Assembly (NCBI RefSeq): GCF_900109265.1
Contig: NZ_FNZM01000010.1
Span: forward strand, 186,001-250,000
DNA: 64,000 nucleotides
Source of the DNA: Paraburkholderia tropica
GTDB lineage: Bacteria; Pseudomonadota; Gammaproteobacteria; Burkholderiales; Burkholderiaceae
Reading direction: 5' to 3'
Shown here: positions 60,993 through 64,000 of the stretch, piece after piece
Layout: each line of letters starts with the position of its first letter
Numbering within the stretch: position 1 is the first letter of the stretch
Made by a program: the position numbers and the translations under genes
Notes under the pieces: model-generated
Seen by the model: the letters and a program-made list of their open reading frames with translations, nothing else
Database searches by the model: none
Told to the model about the DNA's origin: nothing

Positions 60993-63011
60993 TTAAAACC
61001 CTTCGTCGGCGGACAGGTAACGCCACTGGCCTTGCGGCAGCGCGCCTAGCATCACGCGGCCCATACGCACGCGCTTGAGGCCCACGACGTGGAGACCGAC
61101 CAGTTCGCACATGCGGCGGATCTGGCGTTTCTTGCCTTCACGCAGCACGAAACGCAACTGCTCGCCGTTCTGCCAGCTGACTTCGGCGGGCTTGAGCGGC
61201 ACGTCGTCGAGCGACAGGCCGTGACACAGCTTCGCGAGCAGTTCGGCCGGGAAGTGCTGGTCGACTTCGGTTTCGACGTCGCCGTAGGTGACGCGCACGA
61301 GGTATTCCTTGTCGATGTCCGAGCTTTCGCCGATCAGCTGCTTCGCGACGCGGCCGTCCTGCGTCAGGACGAGCAGGCCGGTCGAGTCGATATCGAGGCG
61401 GCCCGCCGGCGCGAGTGTGCGCAGATGCTGCGCCGAGAAACGGATGCCCGAGCGGTCGCCGTCCCAGTGGTTGTCGCCGGTAACGAGCGTCACGGCGGGT
61501 TCGTAGCCGTCTTCGGCCTGACCGGAGACAAAGCCGACAGGCTTGTGCAGCAGGATCGTCACCTGGCGCGCCTGGGCGGCGAGGGCGGCGGGATCGACTT
61601 CGATGCGCTGTTCGGGCGTGACCTTGGCGCCGAGCGTGTCGACAACTTCACCGTCGACGAAGACCCAGCCTTTTTCGATCCATTCGTCGGCTTCGCGGCG
61701 CGAGCACAGGCCCAGTTCCGACATGCGCTTGGACAGACGCATGACGTTGTCGCCATCGATCTCCACGCGCGCGGCGCGTTGCGGTGCGGTGTTCTCGGCG
61801 TCGCGGCGCGGTGCCTTGTCGAAGGATTTGGCTGCGGGCTTGCGCGTGGGCACACCGTCGCGCTCACCCCACGACGCCTTTACCGGGCGCGCGGAACCGC
61901 GGTCCTCGCGCGGGCGGAATTCGCGGCGGTCACTGCCTTCGTCGCGGCGCTGGAACGGACGGCGCTCACCACCTTCATCGCGGCGAGGGAACGGACGACG
62001 TTCGCCGCCTTCCTCACGCGGCCGGAACTCGCGACGCTCACCACCTTCGTCACGGCGCGGGAACGGACGACGTTCGCCACCTTCTTCGCGCGGACGGAAC
62101 TCGCGACGCTCGCCGCGTTCGTCGCGGCGCTGGAACGGACGGCGTTCGCCACCTTCCTCACGCGGCCGGAATTCGCGACGCTCACCGCCTTCGTCGCGGC
62201 GCTGGAACGGACGGCGTTCACCACCTTCGTCGCGGCGTTGAAACGGACGGCGGTCGCCGCCTTCCTCACGCGGACGGAACTCGCGACGCTCACTACCTTC
62301 GTCGCGGCGCTGGAACGGACGACGTTCGCCACCTTCTTCGCGCGGCCGGAACTCGCGACGCTCGCCGCCTTCGTCACGGCGTTGGAACGGACGGCGCTCA
62401 CCGCCTTCATCGCGGCGAGGGAACGGACGGCGTTCACCGCCTTCATCGCGGCGCTGGAACGGGCGGCGTTCGCCACCTTCCTCACGCGGCCGGAACTCGC
62501 GACGCTCACCACCTTCGTCGCGGCGTTGGAACGGACGACGTTCGCCACCTTCCTCACGCGGCCGGAATTCGCGACGCTCACCGCCTTCGTCACGGCGCTG
62601 GAACGGACGGCGCTCGCCACCTTCCTCACGCGGCCGGAATTCGCGGCGCTCACCACCTTCATCGCGGCGCTGGAACGGACGGCGCTCGCCACCTTCCTCA
62701 CGCGGCCGGAATGGGCGACGCTCGCCACCCTCATCCCGGCGCTGAAACGACCGACGCTCATCCCCCTCGCCACGGCCGCGCGAGAACCCGCGCTCGCCGC
62801 GTTGATCGCCATCGGCGCGTCGCGGGGGACGCGCGTCGCCCTCGCGCGGCGCGCGCGGTTTCGACGACGCGCCTTTCGGCCCCGTCGACTGGGCAAAAGG
62901 CTTCGCCTCGGCCGGACGCACCGGTTTGCGCGCGGTCGTGGCGCCGCGGCGGACGGGGGCGCGTTCCGGGGTAGTCGGGCGCGGATGCTTGGCTGTCAGT
63001 TTGGCTCGCAT
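60993..63011 (-). CDS. rRNA pseudouridine synthase (RsuA/RluB-F family) with long N-terminal repeat domain
   Basis: The C-terminal ~250 residues (424-672) are a normal enzyme: S4 RNA-binding domain (RLSKRMSELGLCSRREADE), then the synthase domain with catalytic Asp540 in AGRLDIDSTGLLVL and the ending LREGKKRQIRRMCELVGLHVVGL. The first ~420 residues are extra: a Lys/Pro/Ala-rich lead (1-89), then about 23 dodecapeptide units (90-365) of the type QRRDEGGERRPF or RPREEGGERREF. They are strongly charged, Arg/Glu-rich and probably disordered. Family members are usually 230-300 aa. The paralog (RluB, RluE, RluF) is not assigned. Confidence 0.9.
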   Translation of the reverse strand: MRAKLTAKHPRPTTPERAPVRRGATTARKPVRPAEAKPFAQSTGPKGASSKPRAPREGDARPPRRADGDQRGERGFSRGRGEGDERRSFQRRDEGGERRPFRPREEGGERRPFQRRDEGGERREFRPREEGGERRPFQRRDEGGERREFRPREEGGERRPFQRRDEGGERREFRPREEGGERRPFQRRDEGGERRPFPRRDEGGERRPFQRRDEGGERREFRPREEGGERRPFQRRDEGSERREFRPREEGGDRRPFQRRDEGGERRPFQRRDEGGERREFRPREEGGERRPFQRRDERGERREFRPREEGGERRPFPRRDEGGERREFRPREEGGERRPFPRRDEGGERRPFQRRDEGSDRREFRPREDRGSARPVKASWGERDGVPTRKPAAKSFDKAPRRDAENTAPQRAARVEIDGDNVMRLSKRMSELGLCSRREADEWIEKGWVFVDGEVVDTLGAKVTPEQRIEVDPAALAAQARQVTILLHKPVGFVSGQAEDGYEPAVTLVTGDNHWDGDRSGIRFSAQHLRTLAPAGRLDIDSTGLLVLTQDGRVAKQLIGESSDIDKEYLVRVTYGDVETEVDQHFPAELLAKLCHGLSLDDVPLKPAEVSWQNGEQLRFVLREGKKRQIRRMCELVGLHVVGLKRVRMGRVMLGALPQGQWRYLSADEGF
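61917..62744 (-). repeat. 36-bp coding tandem repeat (about 23 units) in the pseudouridine synthase gene
   Basis: About 828 bases of repeated 36-bp units encoding RRDEGGERR(P/E)F or PREEGGERR(P/E)F. Units often alternate, giving a 72-bp higher-order period. All frames on both strands stay open over it, which creates long spurious reading frames. Such repeats are prone to unit gain/loss. Confidence 0.9.
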
Positions 63012-63046
63012 GATTCCAGGTATTTCGATGTTGCTCGGTGTTGCAT

Positions 63047-64000
63047 TCAGACTGCGATCGCGCGCAGCAATTCAGTTTCGACGCGGATTTGCAACCGATT
63101 GTCGGAAAGTCCCGACCCGTCCAGCAGGAAAACGTCCTCGACGCGCTCGCCGAGCGTATTGATTCGCGCCGCCTGGACGCCAATCCGGTGCTCGGCCAGC
63201 ACGCGCGCGATCGAATAGAGAAGGCCGGGCCGGTCATTCGCCGACACGGACAGGATGTAGTACTGGCCGCGCTCGTCGGCCCGCAGGTCGACGCGCGGCG
63301 TCACCGGGAAGGTGCGCGACAGGCGCGAGAGGCGGCCCTTGGACGGCTCCGGCAGCACATGGCTTTCGGCCGTCAGCCGCTCGGCGAGTTCCTGCTCGAC
63401 GAGGTTCGCGATATCGCGATAATGCACTTCGTCCTCGGTATTCGCGACGATGAAGTTGTCCAGCGCGTAGCCGTGGCGCGTCGTGCTCACGCGCGCGTCC
63501 AGCACCGACAGGCCGCTGCGGTCGAAGTACGCGCACATCGTCGCGAACAGATCCGGACGGTCCTTCGCATAGACCAGCACCTGCAGCGCTTCGCCGACCG
63601 GCGACGGGCGTGCGCGCACGACGGGCGACGGTGTCTCCACGTGGCGGTACAGCACGCGCGTCTGCCAGGCGATGTCAGCGGCGTCGTGACGCAGGAAATA
63701 GCCCACGTCGAGCTTGTCCCAGAGCGCGCGATGCGCGTTTTCCGGGACGGTCTCCAGACGCAGCAGCGCGAGCGCCAGCTCCTGGCGCGTCTTCAGCTCG
63801 GAATGCGCGTCGGGCTTGGCGCCGCCGAGCACCGCGAGCGTCGCGCGGTAAAGGTCTTCGAGCAGCTTGCCCTTCCAGTTGTTCCAGACCTTCGGGCTGG
63901 TGCCGCGAATATCGGCGACCGTCAGCAGATAGAGCGCGGAAAGGCGGCGCTCCGTGCCCACGAGATCGGCGAAACGCTTGACCACTTCGGGATCGCTCGT
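63047..64000 (-). CDS. glnD: [Protein-PII] uridylyltransferase/uridylyl-removing enzyme, C-terminal part
   Basis: Nitrogen-sensing bifunctional enzyme that modifies GlnB/GlnK. Only the last 317 residues are in the window; the gene continues past the right edge (protein starts here ...TSDPEVVKRFADLVG). The two C-terminal ACT domains are visible: LQVLVYAKDRPDLFATMC and YYILSVSANDRPGLLYSIA, which bind glutamine. The preceding segment with RLSALYLLTVADIRGTSP is the end of the HD (uridylyl-removing) domain. It ends 36 bases upstream of the pseudouridine synthase start, on the same strand. Confidence 0.95.
   Translation of the reverse strand, partial: TSDPEVVKRFADLVGTERRLSALYLLTVADIRGTSPKVWNNWKGKLLEDLYRATLAVLGGAKPDAHSELKTRQELALALLRLETVPENAHRALWDKLDVGYFLRHDAADIAWQTRVLYRHVETPSPVVRARPSPVGEALQVLVYAKDRPDLFATMCAYFDRSGLSVLDARVSTTRHGYALDNFIVANTEDEVHYRDIANLVEQELAERLTAESHVLPEPSKGRLSRLSRTFPVTPRVDLRADERGQYYILSVSANDRPGLLYSIARVLAEHRIGVQAARINTLGERVEDVFLLDGSGLSDNRLQIRVETELLRAIAV

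Noticed and set aside
61089..63218. Long plus-strand reading frame opposite the pseudouridine synthase, with its own 12-residue repeats (ERTxFATFLTRPE type)
   Set aside because: It is the antisense image of the 36-bp coding repeat. The minus strand has the enzyme motifs; the plus-strand protein has no recognisable domain outside the repeat.

Overview
This window is a gene-dense, GC-rich stretch of a betaproteobacterial chromosome. The gene order (cysS-accA-tilS-lysC, aceB-LysR-usp-aceA, dapC-dapD-arsC-like-dapE-prmB, smc-zipA-ligA-def) and the protein sequences fit a Burkholderia-group bacterium (Burkholderia, Paraburkholderia or Caballeronia), main chromosome. That is inferred from remembered synteny and family resemblance; no search was run. 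I see no prophage, insertion sequence, CRISPR array, toxin-antitoxin pair or secretion cluster. Most of the window is core metabolism and information processing.

Layout. 1-7.4 kb: end of a TPR protein, then cysS, an AlkA-type glycosylase, accA, tilS and lysC. 7.5-8.7 kb: tRNA-Ser and a small secreted Pro-rich protein. 8.7-16.3 kb: fabI, divergent from a yejABEF-type peptide importer operon, followed by an NlpC/P60 endopeptidase. 16.3-20.6 kb: a patatin-like lipoprotein, gltX, tRNA-Ala and three tRNA-Glu/tRNA-Asp pairs, two of which are identical 228-bp copies. 20.7-31 kb: GNAT and AraC genes, a GGCT-fold protein, the glyoxylate shunt pair aceB and aceA enclosing a haloacid dehalogenase, a LysR regulator and a universal stress protein, then a DEAD-box helicase. 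31-35 kb: acyl-CoA-binding protein and the overlapping tsaB-rimI-UDG4-DUF1853 operon. 35-44 kb: thiD, lplT, alr, radA, a small conserved-looking protein, an AMACR-like CoA transferase and an ABC-F ATPase. 44-51 kb: glutathione peroxidase, cardiolipin synthase, prmB and the lysine/DAP branch genes. 51.4-52.7 kb: apparent decay, with a frameshifted EamA transporter and an antisense AzlD-like remnant. 52.8-60.9 kb: smc, zipA, ligA, def. 61-64 kb: a pseudouridine synthase with a very large dodecapeptide repeat domain, and the end of glnD.

Functional themes. The window holds lysC, dapD, dapC and dapE (lysine and diaminopimelate), alr (D-Ala) and murein-related genes (NlpC/P60, Yej importer), so cell-wall precursor supply recurs. 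It also carries acyl-lipid genes (accA, fabI, acyl-CoA-binding protein, lplT, cardiolipin synthase, patatin). Several starts are non-ATG (tilS, yejE, yejF, patatin, the 87-aa protein, the CoA transferase, dapC, smc) and were chosen from Shine-Dalgarno spacing or family start.

I did not find a clearly new multi-gene system. The least explained signals are the repeat domain of the pseudouridine synthase, a shared TAGCC(A/G)TTCGGCC element upstream of gpx and ligA, a perfect 16-bp palindrome upstream of aceA, the UDG4-DUF1853 coupling, and the decayed transporter locus.
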